Made by a program: the position numbers and the translations under genes. Below are positions 36,194 through 45,613 of a DNA stretch of 64,000 nt, in pieces. The notes below the pieces were generated by a model. It did not search any database. It saw nothing but the letters and a program-made list of their open reading frames with translations, and was not told the DNA's origin. The DNA is from Rhizobium oryziradicis (lineage in GTDB: Bacteria > Pseudomonadota > Alphaproteobacteria > Rhizobiales > Rhizobiaceae). How positions within the stretch are numbered: the first letter of the stretch is position 1; every line of letters begins with the position of its first letter. The DNA is taken from contig NZ_MKIM01000022.1 of NCBI RefSeq assembly GCF_001939045.1, forward strand, positions 230,497 to 294,496, written 5' to 3'.

Positions 36194-37222
36194 ATGTCCG
36201 CCACGCCAAACCCGAAGCAGACGCCCAATCTTGGCGATATTGCCCGCGCCCTTGGCGTGTCTGTGGCCACGGTGTCCAATGCGCTTTCCGGCAAGGGTCG
36301 GGTCTCGGCAAGCCTTGTGCCGCGCATTCGCGAAATGGCCGAGACCATGGGCTATGTGCCCAGCCAGGCGGCGCGGGCTTTGCGCACCGGCAAAAGCGGC
36401 GTGCTTGGTCTGGTGCTGCCCGATATTGCCAGTCCGCTGTTTCCGCAAATTGCCCAAGCCATTGAGCGGGCCGCAAGTGCGAGCGGTTACGGCATCTTGA
36501 TTGCCGACTCCCGTGGCGATGTCAGTTTGCAAACGGAAGCCATCAACCGGTTGATTGAACGCGGCGTTGATGGGTTGATCATCGTACCAAGGCGCGGAAC
36601 CCGCATTGCGTCGATGGATATTCCCTTTGCGGTGATTGATAGTCCTTCAACGCCGGGCAATACCGTATCAGCCGATCACTGGCAGGGTGGTGGGCTTGTG
36701 GGTGCGCATCTTGCAGCACTTGGCCATCGAAAAATCCTGCTGATTGGCAATAACCCCGCATCCAACGTACAGAATGACCGCATTGGCGGCATTCGTGCAT
36801 CACTTGCAGGAGCTGCCTCGATTGAGGTTCTCTGGATCGAGCAACACGAGGCCCAGCATGGCATAGGTGCCCTTTTGGGACTTGCCGAGGCATTTACGCG
36901 GGGCACCACCGCTTTTGCCGCCGTGTCCGATCTCCACGCACTGCGGGCCATGACAGAACTGCATCGGGCCAATATTCGTGTGCCCGAAGAGGCCACCATC
37001 ATTGGCTTTGACGATCTGTTTTGGGCGTCCGCCATTACGCCTGCCATGACCACAGTGCGCATGGACATGCCCCGCATTGCCGATATTGCCATCGCCTCGC
37101 TTATCCGCACCATTGATGGCAAATCCGGTGACGACATTGGCGAAAATGCCCGCATTCCCATGTCGCTGATTGTCCGCCAGACCTGCGGCCCCGCACCATC
37201 CATCATCAGCCCATCACCATAA
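36194..37222 (+). CDS. LacI family transcriptional regulator
   Basis: This 342-residue regulator has an HTH (PNLGDIARALGVSVATVSNALSGKGRVS, about 10-37), hinge YVPSQAARALRTGKSGVLGLVLPDI and a sugar/purine-binding-like effector domain. The effector domain ends IIGFDDLFWASAITPAMTTVRMDM. It is the first gene of an operon of nine genes running to 45593, all on one strand. The first downstream gene starts 15 bases later. The effector is probably a purine or nucleoside, judged from the enzymes that follow. Confidence 0.92.
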   Translation: MSATPNPKQTPNLGDIARALGVSVATVSNALSGKGRVSASLVPRIREMAETMGYVPSQAARALRTGKSGVLGLVLPDIASPLFPQIAQAIERAASASGYGILIADSRGDVSLQTEAINRLIERGVDGLIIVPRRGTRIASMDIPFAVIDSPSTPGNTVSADHWQGGGLVGAHLAALGHRKILLIGNNPASNVQNDRIGGIRASLAGAASIEVLWIEQHEAQHGIGALLGLAEAFTRGTTAFAAVSDLHALRAMTELHRANIRVPEEATIIGFDDLFWASAITPAMTTVRMDMPRIADIAIASLIRTIDGKSGDDIGENARIPMSLIVRQTCGPAPSIISPSP

Positions 37223-37237
37223 AAGAGGAACAGGAAC

Positions 37238-38257
37238 ATGCTGAAAACAGCTTTGAGTGCATCCGTCTTGGCTCTGCTAGCAAGCACGGCGCAAGCCGAG
37301 GAAAAGACCCTGACAATTTCGGTCTATGCCTTTGCCCAAGACGAGTTCAAGGACATTGTTTACACCCCGTTTGAGCAAAAATGCGGCTGCAAGCTGGTGG
37401 TGGAAACCGGCAACAGCGTTGAGCGCCTGGCAAAGATGGAAACCAACAAGGCAAGCCCGGTGGTGGATATGGCCGTTGTTTCCATGGCCGATGCCTTGCA
37501 GGCCAGCCGCGCTGGCTTGATTGACAAGATCGACACCTCGAAGCTGTCAAACTTCAACAAGCTTTATGACATTGCCAAAGACCCCAATGGTGATGGCATG
37601 AGTGTTGGCTATACCTTTTACGCCACCTCCATTGTCTATCGTACGGACAAGATGAAGATCAATTCCTGGGCCGATCTGCTCAAGCCGGAATATGCATCGC
37701 ATGTGGCCTTTCCAAACATCACCACCAATCAGGGACCGCCAGCGCTCTACATGCTGGGCAAGGCCTTGGGCAAGGATAGCCCGGACCTGAAGGCTGCCAT
37801 TGCCGCCCTTGGTGAAAAGAAAGACGACATCGTCACTTTCTACGTCAAATCCTCGCAGCTGGTGCAATTGATGCAGCAAGAAGAAATTTGGGCCGCCCCG
37901 ATTGGCCGTTTCTCCTGGGCTCCCTTTACCAAGCTGGATTTGCCGCTGGGCTGGGCCACGCCCAAGGAAGGCCAGACCGGCGGCATGAATGTGATGGTGC
38001 TGACCAAAGGCTCAAAACATCAGGATCTCGCCCTGCAATTCATGGATTTCTGGCTCTCCACCGAGGTGCAGACCAAACTGGCCGAAAAGCTGGTGGATAG
38101 CCCCGCCAACAAGGAGGTGAAGGTCTCTGATGCGGTGGCCAACAACATCACCTATGGCGAAGACACCGCCAAAAGCCTGAAGCTCATTCCATCAAGCGTC
38201 GCTCTCGACAACAGAGATGCCTGGTTGAAGGAATGGAACGCCAAGGTTGGGCAATAA
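37238..38257 (+). CDS. ABC transporter substrate-binding protein, polyamine/family 1 type
   Basis: This 339-residue periplasmic protein has a short signal peptide (LSASVLALLASTAQA, cleavage about residue 20). The mature domain starts LTISVYAFAQDEFKDIVYTPFEQKCGCKL, the pattern of spermidine/putrescine and related binding proteins, with WADLLKPEYASHVAFPN and DLALQFMDFWLSTEVQTKLAE further on. In this context the ligand may be a nucleoside or purine conjugate rather than a polyamine. Two stem-loops follow the gene before the permeases. Confidence 0.88.
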   Translation: MLKTALSASVLALLASTAQAEEKTLTISVYAFAQDEFKDIVYTPFEQKCGCKLVVETGNSVERLAKMETNKASPVVDMAVVSMADALQASRAGLIDKIDTSKLSNFNKLYDIAKDPNGDGMSVGYTFYATSIVYRTDKMKINSWADLLKPEYASHVAFPNITTNQGPPALYMLGKALGKDSPDLKAAIAALGEKKDDIVTFYVKSSQLVQLMQQEEIWAAPIGRFSWAPFTKLDLPLGWATPKEGQTGGMNVMVLTKGSKHQDLALQFMDFWLSTEVQTKLAEKLVDSPANKEVKVSDAVANNITYGEDTAKSLKLIPSSVALDNRDAWLKEWNAKVGQ

Positions 38258-38263
38258 GAGCTT

Positions 38264-38329
38264 AAACGCTGCGCGTTTTTTGATGTGTCATGACACTCGA
38301 AAAGACCCCCTCCCCATTGTGGGGAGGGG
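38264..38329 (+). terminator. two stem-loops after the binding-protein gene
   Basis: AAACGC-TGC-GCGTTT with a following T-run (38264-38281) starts 6 bases after the binding-protein stop and resembles a weak terminator. A perfect 10-bp stem CCCCTCCCCA/TGGGGAGGGG (38307-38316 and 38320-38329) follows. The permease gene begins 54 bases later. Together they probably reduce expression of the downstream genes relative to the binding protein. Confidence 0.6.
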
Positions 38330-38382
38330 CTTCACAACGCCTCAAAAGCCCGTGCCCTGTATGATGATCAGAAGGACCACCC

Positions 38383-39210
38383 ATGTTTCAAAACCGCACT
38401 GAAGCTCTGATGCTGGCCCTGCCCGCCGCCCTTTTTGCAGGTCTTGTTTTTCTGGTTCCGGTCATTCTTCTTTTGTCGGAAAGCTTCCAAACTGGCACCG
38501 GCTGGAGTCTCGCGGCCTACACCAGCTTCTTTTCCGAAACCCTGAACCGCACGGTTTTCTGGCGCACACTGAAGCTGGGATTGGAGGTAACCGCCGTTGC
38601 TGCCATTCTTGGCTATGCCGCAGCTTACGCCATTGTATCGATGCCGGCGGGCTCCAAAGGCCGAATGATTGGTCTGGTGATGCTGCCGATGATGATCTCG
38701 CCGGTGGCGCGCACCTATGCATGGATTGTGATTTTGGGCCGTACTGGCATTATTAATCAAGCCCTTCAAGGGCTTGGCATTCTCGACAGTCCAGCCCGCA
38801 TTCTATTCACGGAAACCGCTGTGTTCATTGGCCTGTTGCAGCTGTTTTTGCCGCTGATGATTATTTCGCTGATCAGTGCTTTGGAAAACCTGCCAAAGGA
38901 TGTTGTGCCTGCCGCTCGCGTGCTGGGGGCCAATTGGTTTCAAATCTTCTGGAAGGTGATTTTGCCGCTGACCAAGGAAGGTTTGGTGATTGGCGGCACA
39001 CTAGTGTTCACCGGCTCACTCACCGCCTATATCACCCCTGCCATTTTGGGTGGCTCAAAAGTGCTGATGCTGGAAACCCTGCTCTATCAGCGCGTCACCG
39101 TTGCCAATGATTTCGTCTCGGCCAGTGTCATCGCCCTTGTGCTGGTGGCCATGAGCTTTGCCGCCAACCTGCTGCTCAAACGCATCGCAACAGCAAAGGC
39201 CCACGCATGA
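38383..39210 (+). CDS. ABC transporter permease, PotB type
   Basis: This 275-residue permease has about six hydrophobic helices and the polyamine-type architecture. The EAA loop reads VVPAARVLGANWFQIFWKVILPLTKEGLV (about 183-211). Its stop overlaps the second permease start (ATGA). It is the first membrane subunit of the importer whose binding protein is at 37238. Confidence 0.9.
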   Translation: MFQNRTEALMLALPAALFAGLVFLVPVILLLSESFQTGTGWSLAAYTSFFSETLNRTVFWRTLKLGLEVTAVAAILGYAAAYAIVSMPAGSKGRMIGLVMLPMMISPVARTYAWIVILGRTGIINQALQGLGILDSPARILFTETAVFIGLLQLFLPLMIISLISALENLPKDVVPAARVLGANWFQIFWKVILPLTKEGLVIGGTLVFTGSLTAYITPAILGGSKVLMLETLLYQRVTVANDFVSASVIALVLVAMSFAANLLLKRIATAKAHA

Positions 39211-39998
39211 GACAGTTGCGCTTTTCGCTCACCCCATCGAGCCTGATTTTATGGCTGGTGATTGCCTTTTTGATCGGCCCTTTTCTGATCATTGTTGCCG
39301 CCTCGTTCTCGGCGGGTGATACGCTGGCCTTTCCGCCACAAGGCCTGTCACTCAAGTGGATATTCAAGGTCTTCACCGTGGAAAGCTTTCGCCAAAGCTT
39401 TGTCACCTCAATGATCCTGGCGATTGGCGGCACGCTGGTGGCGCTGATGCTGGGTGTTCCCGCCTCTTACGCCATGTCGCGTTACCGCCTGCCATTTGCG
39501 GAAACCGTACGCACCATTGTCTCGGCACCGGTGATTGTGCCGGGCATCATCGTCGGTCTTGCGCTGTTGCGCTATTTTGTCGTGCCGATTGGCATGCCAA
39601 TCACGCTGGCGCTGTTTTTGGCCCACACGGCTTTGGTCTTGCCCTATGCGGTGCGGGTGGTGTCGGCAAGCCTTGGCAATCTGCGCTCTGATATGGAAGA
39701 AGCGGCGGTGCTTTTGGGCTGCTCCCGCCTTGGTGCCTTCTTTCGTGTGGTGCTGCCCAATATTCGCGGCGGCATTCTCTCGGCCTTCATTCTCGGTTTT
39801 GTCACCAGTTTCAATCAGGTGCCGGTGTCACTGTTTTTGTCTGGTCCAGGGGTGAGAACCCTTCCCGTTGATATGCTGGGCTATATGGAAATCGTGTTTG
39901 ATCCTTCCATTGCCGCCTTGTCCTCCCTGCTTGCCTTTCTCTCCATGGGCATAGTCCTTCTTGCCGAACGCTTCCTTGGATTTTCCCGCTATGTCTGA
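39207..39998 (+). CDS. ABC transporter permease, PotC type
   Basis: This 263-residue partner permease has an N-terminal helix (LILWLVIAFLIGPFLIIVAASF) and the EAA loop MEEAAVLLGCSRLGAFFRVVLPNIRGGIL (about 163-191). It overlaps the preceding gene by four bases and the ATPase gene by eight bases, so the subunits are translationally coupled. Confidence 0.9.
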   Translation: MRQLRFSLTPSSLILWLVIAFLIGPFLIIVAASFSAGDTLAFPPQGLSLKWIFKVFTVESFRQSFVTSMILAIGGTLVALMLGVPASYAMSRYRLPFAETVRTIVSAPVIVPGIIVGLALLRYFVVPIGMPITLALFLAHTALVLPYAVRVVSASLGNLRSDMEEAAVLLGCSRLGAFFRVVLPNIRGGILSAFILGFVTSFNQVPVSLFLSGPGVRTLPVDMLGYMEIVFDPSIAALSSLLAFLSMGIVLLAERFLGFSRYV

Positions 39999-41013
39999 TG
40001 CAACCGCCCTTTCTCTCGAAAAACTGACGCTGCGCTACGGCAACACCACAGCCGTTGAAAGCCTTGACCTCACCATTGGCAAGGGCGAGCTGGTGGCCCT
40101 GCTTGGCCCATCCGGCTGCGGCAAAACCACAACCATGCGGGCAATCGCCGGCCTTTTGGCTCCAAGCGGAGGCACCATCCGCCTCGATGGCGTTGATATT
40201 ACCCGCGTTGCTACCAACAAGCGGCACATTGGCCTGATGTTCCAATCCTATGCGCTGTTTCCGCATCTGACCGTGTTCGACAATGTTGCCTTTGGCCTCA
40301 AGCTCAAGGGCATCAAGGGTGCAGATCTGCGCAATCGGGTGGAGAGCGGGCTTAAATCTGTGGGTCTGATGGATTATGCGGCGCGCAAACCGCCAGAGCT
40401 GTCCGGCGGCCAACAACAGCGGGTGGCGCTGGCCCGCTCCATGGTGATGGAGCCAAAAGTGCTGTTGCTGGATGAGCCTTTGTCCAACCTTGATGCCCGC
40501 CTGCGGCTTGATATGCGCACCGAACTCCAGCGTGTGCAAAAAGAAACCGGCGTCACCATGATTTTCGTCACCCATGACCAAGCCGAAGCCTTGGCGCTTG
40601 CCGACCGCATCGTGGTGATGCGCAAAGGTGCCATTGAGCAGATTGGCACACCGGAAGAGATTTACAACGCACCTGTTTCACATTTCGTTGCCGATTTCGT
40701 CGGTTTTGAAAACATCTATTCCATTCGCGATGGAAGGTTGCATTCAGACACTGCAACGCTGCCGATTGATGGCCCCTTGCCCGATGCGGCAGGGCTTGCC
40801 TTTCGCCCCCGCGCCGTTGTGCTCGGTCAGGGCAATTTGCGCGGCACGGTGCGCGGCGTCTCCTTTGCGGGCGGCACCCGCGAATATGTGTTGGAAACCG
40901 CATTTGGCACGGTGAAGGCTGAGGCCGATGCGGCTTTGCCCGCCTATCGTCTGGGCGAGGAGCTGGTGTTTGATCTGCCAATCCAAAATGCCGCTATCTT
41001 ATCGCGCCAATAG
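39991..41013 (+). CDS. ABC transporter ATP-binding protein, PotA type
   Basis: This 340-residue ATPase has Walker A GPSGCGKTT (about 36), Q-loop LMFQSYALFPHLTV, signature [14 protein letters not shown], Walker B LLLDEPLSNLD and H-loop FVTHDQAEAL. A C-terminal TOBE domain follows, with AFRPRAVVLGQGNLRGTVRGVSFAGGTREYVLET. The start chosen is ATG 39991, inside the permease end; the upstream TTG 39961 frame lacks a ribosome site. It energises the importer formed with the two preceding permeases. Confidence 0.93.
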   Translation: MSDATALSLEKLTLRYGNTTAVESLDLTIGKGELVALLGPSGCGKTTTMRAIAGLLAPSGGTIRLDGVDITRVATNKRHIGLMFQSYALFPHLTVFDNVAFGLKLKGIKGADLRNRVESGLKSVGLMDYAARKPPELSGGQQQRVALARSMVMEPKVLLLDEPLSNLDARLRLDMRTELQRVQKETGVTMIFVTHDQAEALALADRIVVMRKGAIEQIGTPEEIYNAPVSHFVADFVGFENIYSIRDGRLHSDTATLPIDGPLPDAAGLAFRPRAVVLGQGNLRGTVRGVSFAGGTREYVLETAFGTVKAEADAALPAYRLGEELVFDLPIQNAAILSRQ

Positions 41014-41024
41014 AGGGGCAGACC

Positions 41025-41951
41025 ATGGGTGTTTGGATTGATACTGACATGGGCTTTGATGACATTGCCGCCATTTTGGCGGTGATGCATCACGGCACAA
41101 CAATTGATGGTATCTCGCTGTGCTTTGGCAATGCGCCCCTAGCACAGGTGCGTCGCAATGCTGCGGGAGCTGCAAAAGCATTTGGCTGGACATGCCCCAT
41201 CCATACGGGCCGCGAAAAGCCGGTGCTGGCAAAGCTTGAGACAGCAACCGCAATTTTGGGTGAAACCGGCATTCCAACCATGGGGCTGAGCCTGCCAGAG
41301 GCTGCTGACTTGCCACAAAGCAATGCTTTTAACGCCCTATGTGATTGGCTGAGCCGAGATGATGAGACAAAGCGTATTTTGGCGCTCGGACCTTTAAGCA
41401 ATATTGCCGCCCTTGCGCTGGCGCGGCCCGATCTGGCCGCAAAAATTGATGAGCTGGTCTGGATGGGCGGTGGGCTGACCCGTGGCAATCACACCGCATC
41501 GGCGGAGTTTAACGCGCTGGCCGATGCGGAAGCATTGGCAATTGCGCTTGCCCATAATCTTCCTTTTAAAATGGTCGATCTCGATTTTTGTCGCAAAATC
41601 ACCGCCAGCATGGAGGATGCTGCCCCCATCCGCGCAGCAATGGGCAAAAATGCAGCCCTTTTGGCTGATCTCACCGCAGGTTTTATCAACATCGCCGTCT
41701 CGCGTGGCCGCGACCAAATGGCGCTTTATGATCCGGCAGCCGCTGTTGCGTTTCTCCGTCCCGATCTTGTCACTTTTGAACCCGCGTTTATCGGGGTCGA
41801 ACTTTCCGGCACCCTGACACGTGGGCGAACCGTGGTGGAAACACGTGCGAGCCACGCCGCATTCAACGCCGCTTATGCTGCGGACTGCAATGCAAACGCC
41901 ATCCGTTGCATCATTTTGGATGCCCTGAAAACCGAGGCGGCAAAGCCATGA
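41025..41951 (+). CDS. inosine-uridine type nucleoside hydrolase
   Basis: This 308-residue protein begins VWIDTDMGFDDIAAILAVMHH, the calcium-binding aspartate cluster (DTDxGxDD) of nucleoside N-ribohydrolases. LALGPLSNIAALALARPDLAAKIDELVWMGGG is the second conserved stretch. It splits a ribonucleoside into base and ribose in the cytoplasm. It starts 11 bases after the ATPase gene and overlaps the adenine deaminase start. A route nucleoside to base, then deamination or phosphoribosylation, is therefore encoded in gene order. Confidence 0.93.
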   Translation: MGVWIDTDMGFDDIAAILAVMHHGTTIDGISLCFGNAPLAQVRRNAAGAAKAFGWTCPIHTGREKPVLAKLETATAILGETGIPTMGLSLPEAADLPQSNAFNALCDWLSRDDETKRILALGPLSNIAALALARPDLAAKIDELVWMGGGLTRGNHTASAEFNALADAEALAIALAHNLPFKMVDLDFCRKITASMEDAAPIRAAMGKNAALLADLTAGFINIAVSRGRDQMALYDPAAAVAFLRPDLVTFEPAFIGVELSGTLTRGRTVVETRASHAAFNAAYAADCNANAIRCIILDALKTEAAKP

Positions 41952-43729
41952 CCCATCCTGAGCCCTTCGATCTTGCCGATCCCGCCTTGCGGCTTCGCGC
42001 TACAGCGGCAGCCAGAGGTGCTGCTGCCTTTGATCAATTGATCGTCAATGGCATAGTGGTGGATATGGTCACCGGCGAGCAGCGCGCCGCCGATATTGGC
42101 CTTGTTGGGCCACTGATTGCCTCCGTGCATCAGCCGGGGTCACGTACCGATGCCATAGACATCCTTGACGCGAAGGGCGGTTTTATCAGCCCCGGCCTTA
42201 TCGACACGCATATGCATGTGGAAAGCTCGATGATAACGCCTGCCACCTATGCGGGAGCCGTGGTGGCGCGCGGCGTGACCACCGTGGTCTGGGACCCGCA
42301 TGAGTTTGGCAATGTGCATGGTGTGCCAGGTGTCGATTGGGCCATTGCTGCCACCCGCGATCTTCCTTTACGCTTCATTGTGCTGGCCCCATCTTGTGTG
42401 CCATCGGCACCGGGCTTGGAGCAAGCGGGGGCGGATTTTGATGCCACCATTATCCGTGATCTTCTCAAGCGGCCAGAGATGGGCGGCATTGCCGAGGTGA
42501 TGAACATGCGTGGCGTGATTGAAGGTGATGTGCGCATGAGCGCCATTGTCCACGCTGGTCTTGCATCCGGCAAGCCGGTCTGCGGCCATGCCCGCAGCCT
42601 CACCGGCTCTGACCTTATGGCCTTTATGACCGCCGGTGTCAGCTCAGACCATGAGCTGGTATCTAGCGATGACCTGATGGAAAAACTGCGGGCTGGCCTC
42701 TCCATCGAGCTTCGCGGCTCCCACGACCATCTTTTGCCGGAGTTTGTAGCCGCCCTCAACCACTTGGGCCATTTGCCGCAAACCGTCATACTCTGCACAG
42801 ACGATGTCTTTCCCGATGATCTCAACAACGCGGGCGGGTTGGATGATGTGGTGCGGCGCTTAACCCGATACGGCCTGAAAGCCGAATGGGCCTTGCAGGC
42901 AGCAACCCTCAATGCCGCGCGGCGTCTTGGCCGCGATGATCTTGGCCTGATTGCCGCAGGCCGCCGCGCCGATCTGGTGATTTTTGACAATCTGGTGGAT
43001 TTTCAAGCGCAATATGTGTTGGTCAGTGGAGCAACAGTGGCGAAATATGGAAAACTTGACCAAAGCTCCAGACAGATTTCTGCAGGTTCCTTTACCGATT
43101 CAATGAAAATTACCTCCCTCGCGCCAGAGGATTTTCGTGTTCGCTCCGAAGGCGAGCGTGTGCGGGTGGCAACCATTGACCGTCCCCGTTTTACCCGCTG
43201 GGGCGAGGCAGAGACGGACGTGATCAACGGCTTCGTTATCCCCCCGGAGGGGGCCACTTTGATCGCGGTTGCCCACCGGCATGGGCTTTCCAGCAGCGCG
43301 CCCAAAGTGGGATATTTGCGCGAATGGGGCACCTGGAATGGCGCATTTGCCACCACCGTTTCCCATGACAGCCATAACCTCACTGTTTTTGGCGGTAATG
43401 AAGAGGATATGGCGGTGGCTGCCAATGCCGTGATTGCGGCGGGTGGCGGCATGGCATCTGCCTCTGGCGGTGTGGTGCAGGTGCTTTTGCCCTTGCCGAT
43501 TTCCGGTCTGGTGTCTGAAGCGCCGTTGGCCGAGGTGGCCGATGGCTTTGCCGCCCTTCGCGCCAGCATGGATAACATTGTTGATTGGCAGCCGCCCTAT
43601 CTGATTTTCAAGGCCTGCTTTGGCGCAACGCTTGCCTGCAATGCGGGACCGCACCAAACCGATCTTGGCATTGCCGATGTGCTCACTGGGACGGTGCTGG
43701 CATCGCCAGTTCTTGACATCATAGAATAG
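41948..43729 (+). CDS. ade: adenine deaminase
   Basis: This 593-residue amidohydrolase has PGLIDTHMHVESSMITPATYAGAVVARGVTTVVWDPHE (about 80-117), the metal-binding HxHxESS pattern diagnostic for adenine deaminase. A GLRRAD-like GRRADLVIF block and the separate C-terminal Adenine_deam_C domain follow (SHDSHNLTVFGGNEEDMAVAANAV). It converts adenine to hypoxanthine and ammonia. The start ATG 41948 overlaps the nucleoside hydrolase stop (ATGA). The frame extends to 41906 inside that gene. Confidence 0.95.
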   Translation: MTHPEPFDLADPALRLRATAAARGAAAFDQLIVNGIVVDMVTGEQRAADIGLVGPLIASVHQPGSRTDAIDILDAKGGFISPGLIDTHMHVESSMITPATYAGAVVARGVTTVVWDPHEFGNVHGVPGVDWAIAATRDLPLRFIVLAPSCVPSAPGLEQAGADFDATIIRDLLKRPEMGGIAEVMNMRGVIEGDVRMSAIVHAGLASGKPVCGHARSLTGSDLMAFMTAGVSSDHELVSSDDLMEKLRAGLSIELRGSHDHLLPEFVAALNHLGHLPQTVILCTDDVFPDDLNNAGGLDDVVRRLTRYGLKAEWALQAATLNAARRLGRDDLGLIAAGRRADLVIFDNLVDFQAQYVLVSGATVAKYGKLDQSSRQISAGSFTDSMKITSLAPEDFRVRSEGERVRVATIDRPRFTRWGEAETDVINGFVIPPEGATLIAVAHRHGLSSSAPKVGYLREWGTWNGAFATTVSHDSHNLTVFGGNEEDMAVAANAVIAAGGGMASASGGVVQVLLPLPISGLVSEAPLAEVADGFAALRASMDNIVDWQPPYLIFKACFGATLACNAGPHQTDLGIADVLTGTVLASPVLDIIE

Positions 43730-43738
43730 GATCGCCCG

Positions 43739-44917
43739 ATGACAGATGACATCGCCTTTCTCACCGCCCTTCGCCAAGATCTGCACGCCCACCCCGAACT
43801 GGGGTTTGAAGAGGAGCGCACGGCGGGCATTGTCGCAAAGCTGCTCGAAGAGGCTAGCCTTTCCGTACATCGCGGCTTGGGCGGCACAGGCGTGGTCGGC
43901 ACCCTGAAAGTGGGCACCGGGACACGCACAATTGGCCTTCGCGCCGATATGGACGCGCTGGCGATGCCGGAAATGGCCGATCGCCCCTATAAATCAAAAT
44001 ATGAGGGCAAAATGCATGCCTGTGGCCATGATGGCCACACGACCTTGCTGATCGGGGCAGCTCGCAAGCTTGCCAAAGCACGCAATTTTTCCGGCACGGT
44101 GCATTTCATCTTTCAGCCCGCCGAAGAAGGGCGTGGTGGCGCAAAGCGCATGGTGGAGGATGGCCTGTTTCGGCTTTTTCCCTGCGATGCCGTCTATGGG
44201 CTGCACAATATGCCCGGCCTTGATACCGATGAAATGGCGGTGGTGGAAGGCCCGCAACTGGCCTCGTCCGATAGCTGGCGCGTCACCTTTCGCGGCACCG
44301 GCACCCATGGCGCAAAACCGCATCTGGGCCGCGATCCCATCACTGCCATGGGCACGTTTCTCTCTGCTCTGCAAACCATTGTTGGCCGGGTGGTTGATCC
44401 GCTTCAGCCCGCCGTGGTCAGCGCCTGCTCGGTGCAGGCAGGTGATCCCAAGGCATTGAATGTCATTCCCGATATGGTCGAGATTGGCGGCACGGCGCGC
44501 GCCTATAGCGCGGAGGTTCGCAACCAGCTGGAAGAAGAAGTTGGCCGCCTTGCCCATGGCACGGCCAGCATGTTTGGCATAGCGGCAGATTATCACTTCA
44601 TTCGCCGCATTCCGCCGGTGATCAACCATCAAGGCACCACCGCCCGCGCACTCAAGGCGGCAAAAGACGTGTTTGGCGATAAAGTCCTAACCACATTTCC
44701 GCCCTCAACGGCTGGGGATGATTTTGCGTTTTTCGCAGGTGAAGTCCCCGGCTGTTATGTCTGGCTGGGCAATGGCCCGGCGGTCGATGGCGCGCTGCAT
44801 CACAACACCGCCTATGATTTCAACGATGATGCGATTAAATCCGGCGTTCGTTTCTGGACACGATTGGTCGAGCGCGAATTGCCAACAGGATCAGAGGATC
44901 ACAATGCAACCCCATGA
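43739..44917 (+). CDS. M20 family amidohydrolase (hippurate hydrolase-like)
   Basis: This 392-residue metallohydrolase has the M20D pattern LRQDLHAHPELGFEE, TIGLRADMDALAMPE, MHACGHDGHTTLLIGAA (metal ligands, about 97-105), PAEEGRGGAKRMVEDGLF and the C-terminal GDDFAFFAGEVPGCYVWLGNG. Such enzymes hydrolyse N-acyl amino acids and related amides. No signal peptide is visible. It lies 9 bases after adenine deaminase and overlaps the phosphoribosyltransferase gene. An amide-linked purine or amino acid conjugate as substrate is a guess from position. Confidence 0.9.
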   Translation: MTDDIAFLTALRQDLHAHPELGFEEERTAGIVAKLLEEASLSVHRGLGGTGVVGTLKVGTGTRTIGLRADMDALAMPEMADRPYKSKYEGKMHACGHDGHTTLLIGAARKLAKARNFSGTVHFIFQPAEEGRGGAKRMVEDGLFRLFPCDAVYGLHNMPGLDTDEMAVVEGPQLASSDSWRVTFRGTGTHGAKPHLGRDPITAMGTFLSALQTIVGRVVDPLQPAVVSACSVQAGDPKALNVIPDMVEIGGTARAYSAEVRNQLEEEVGRLAHGTASMFGIAADYHFIRRIPPVINHQGTTARALKAAKDVFGDKVLTTFPPSTAGDDFAFFAGEVPGCYVWLGNGPAVDGALHHNTAYDFNDDAIKSGVRFWTRLVERELPTGSEDHNATP

Positions 44918-45593
44918 TTTTTGGCAGATCTTGCACCCACCCGGCAGTTTTGCATGTGACGTTGCCCATGAGCGCTTTTTCCCCGCGACATTGACGGATG
45001 GGCGGCAAGTGCAACTGCCAATCCGCCCGCTGTCCGATGGCCGCCACGCTCTGGCCTCGCTGATTATCAATCAGGCCAGTTTTGCGGTTGTTGATGCCTT
45101 GGCGGAGGGTTTGGCAACACGACTGCGCGCTTACGCGCCAGATGTGGTGATTGGCCTGCCAACGCTGGGCCTCACACTGGCCTCAGAAGTGGCCAAAAAG
45201 CTCGGCCATGGCCGCTATGTGCCGCTCGGCACTTCGCGCAAGTTCTGGTATGAGGACGCCCTCTCCGTGCCTCTGTCATCGATCACCACCCCGGATCAGA
45301 TCAAACGGCTCTATATCGATCCGCGCATGCTGCCCATGATTGAAAGCGCGCGCGTCGCCTTGATTGACGATGTTATCTCCAGCGGCACCTCCATCAAGGC
45401 CGCTCTCACACTGCTGCAATCGCGCGGCATAACCCCCGTGGTGATTGGAGCCGCCATGCTGCAATCAGATCGCTGGAAACCTTCGCTTGAAGCCTTCGCG
45501 CCGGGCCTGCCAGAGATTGTTGAAGGCTGCTTTGCAACCCCTATGCTGGAGCGACACCCGGATGGATTTAAGCCGGTGAGCATAGCGGAATAG
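44904..45593 (+). CDS. phosphoribosyltransferase
   Basis: This 229-residue protein has the PRPP-binding loop VALIDDVISSGTSIKAALTLL (about 152-172) with its acidic pair and the VIGLPTLGLTLASEVAKKLG segment typical of type I phosphoribosyltransferases. The start ATG 44904 overlaps the end of the amidohydrolase gene; the open frame to 44718 lies inside that gene. It would convert a purine base plus PRPP to the nucleotide. It is the last gene of the LacI-controlled operon. Confidence 0.88.
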   Translation: MQPHDFWQILHPPGSFACDVAHERFFPATLTDGRQVQLPIRPLSDGRHALASLIINQASFAVVDALAEGLATRLRAYAPDVVIGLPTLGLTLASEVAKKLGHGRYVPLGTSRKFWYEDALSVPLSSITTPDQIKRLYIDPRMLPMIESARVALIDDVISSGTSIKAALTLLQSRGITPVVIGAAMLQSDRWKPSLEAFAPGLPEIVEGCFATPMLERHPDGFKPVSIAE

Positions 45594-45613
45594 CTACGCC
45601 CACCAGATAGTTG

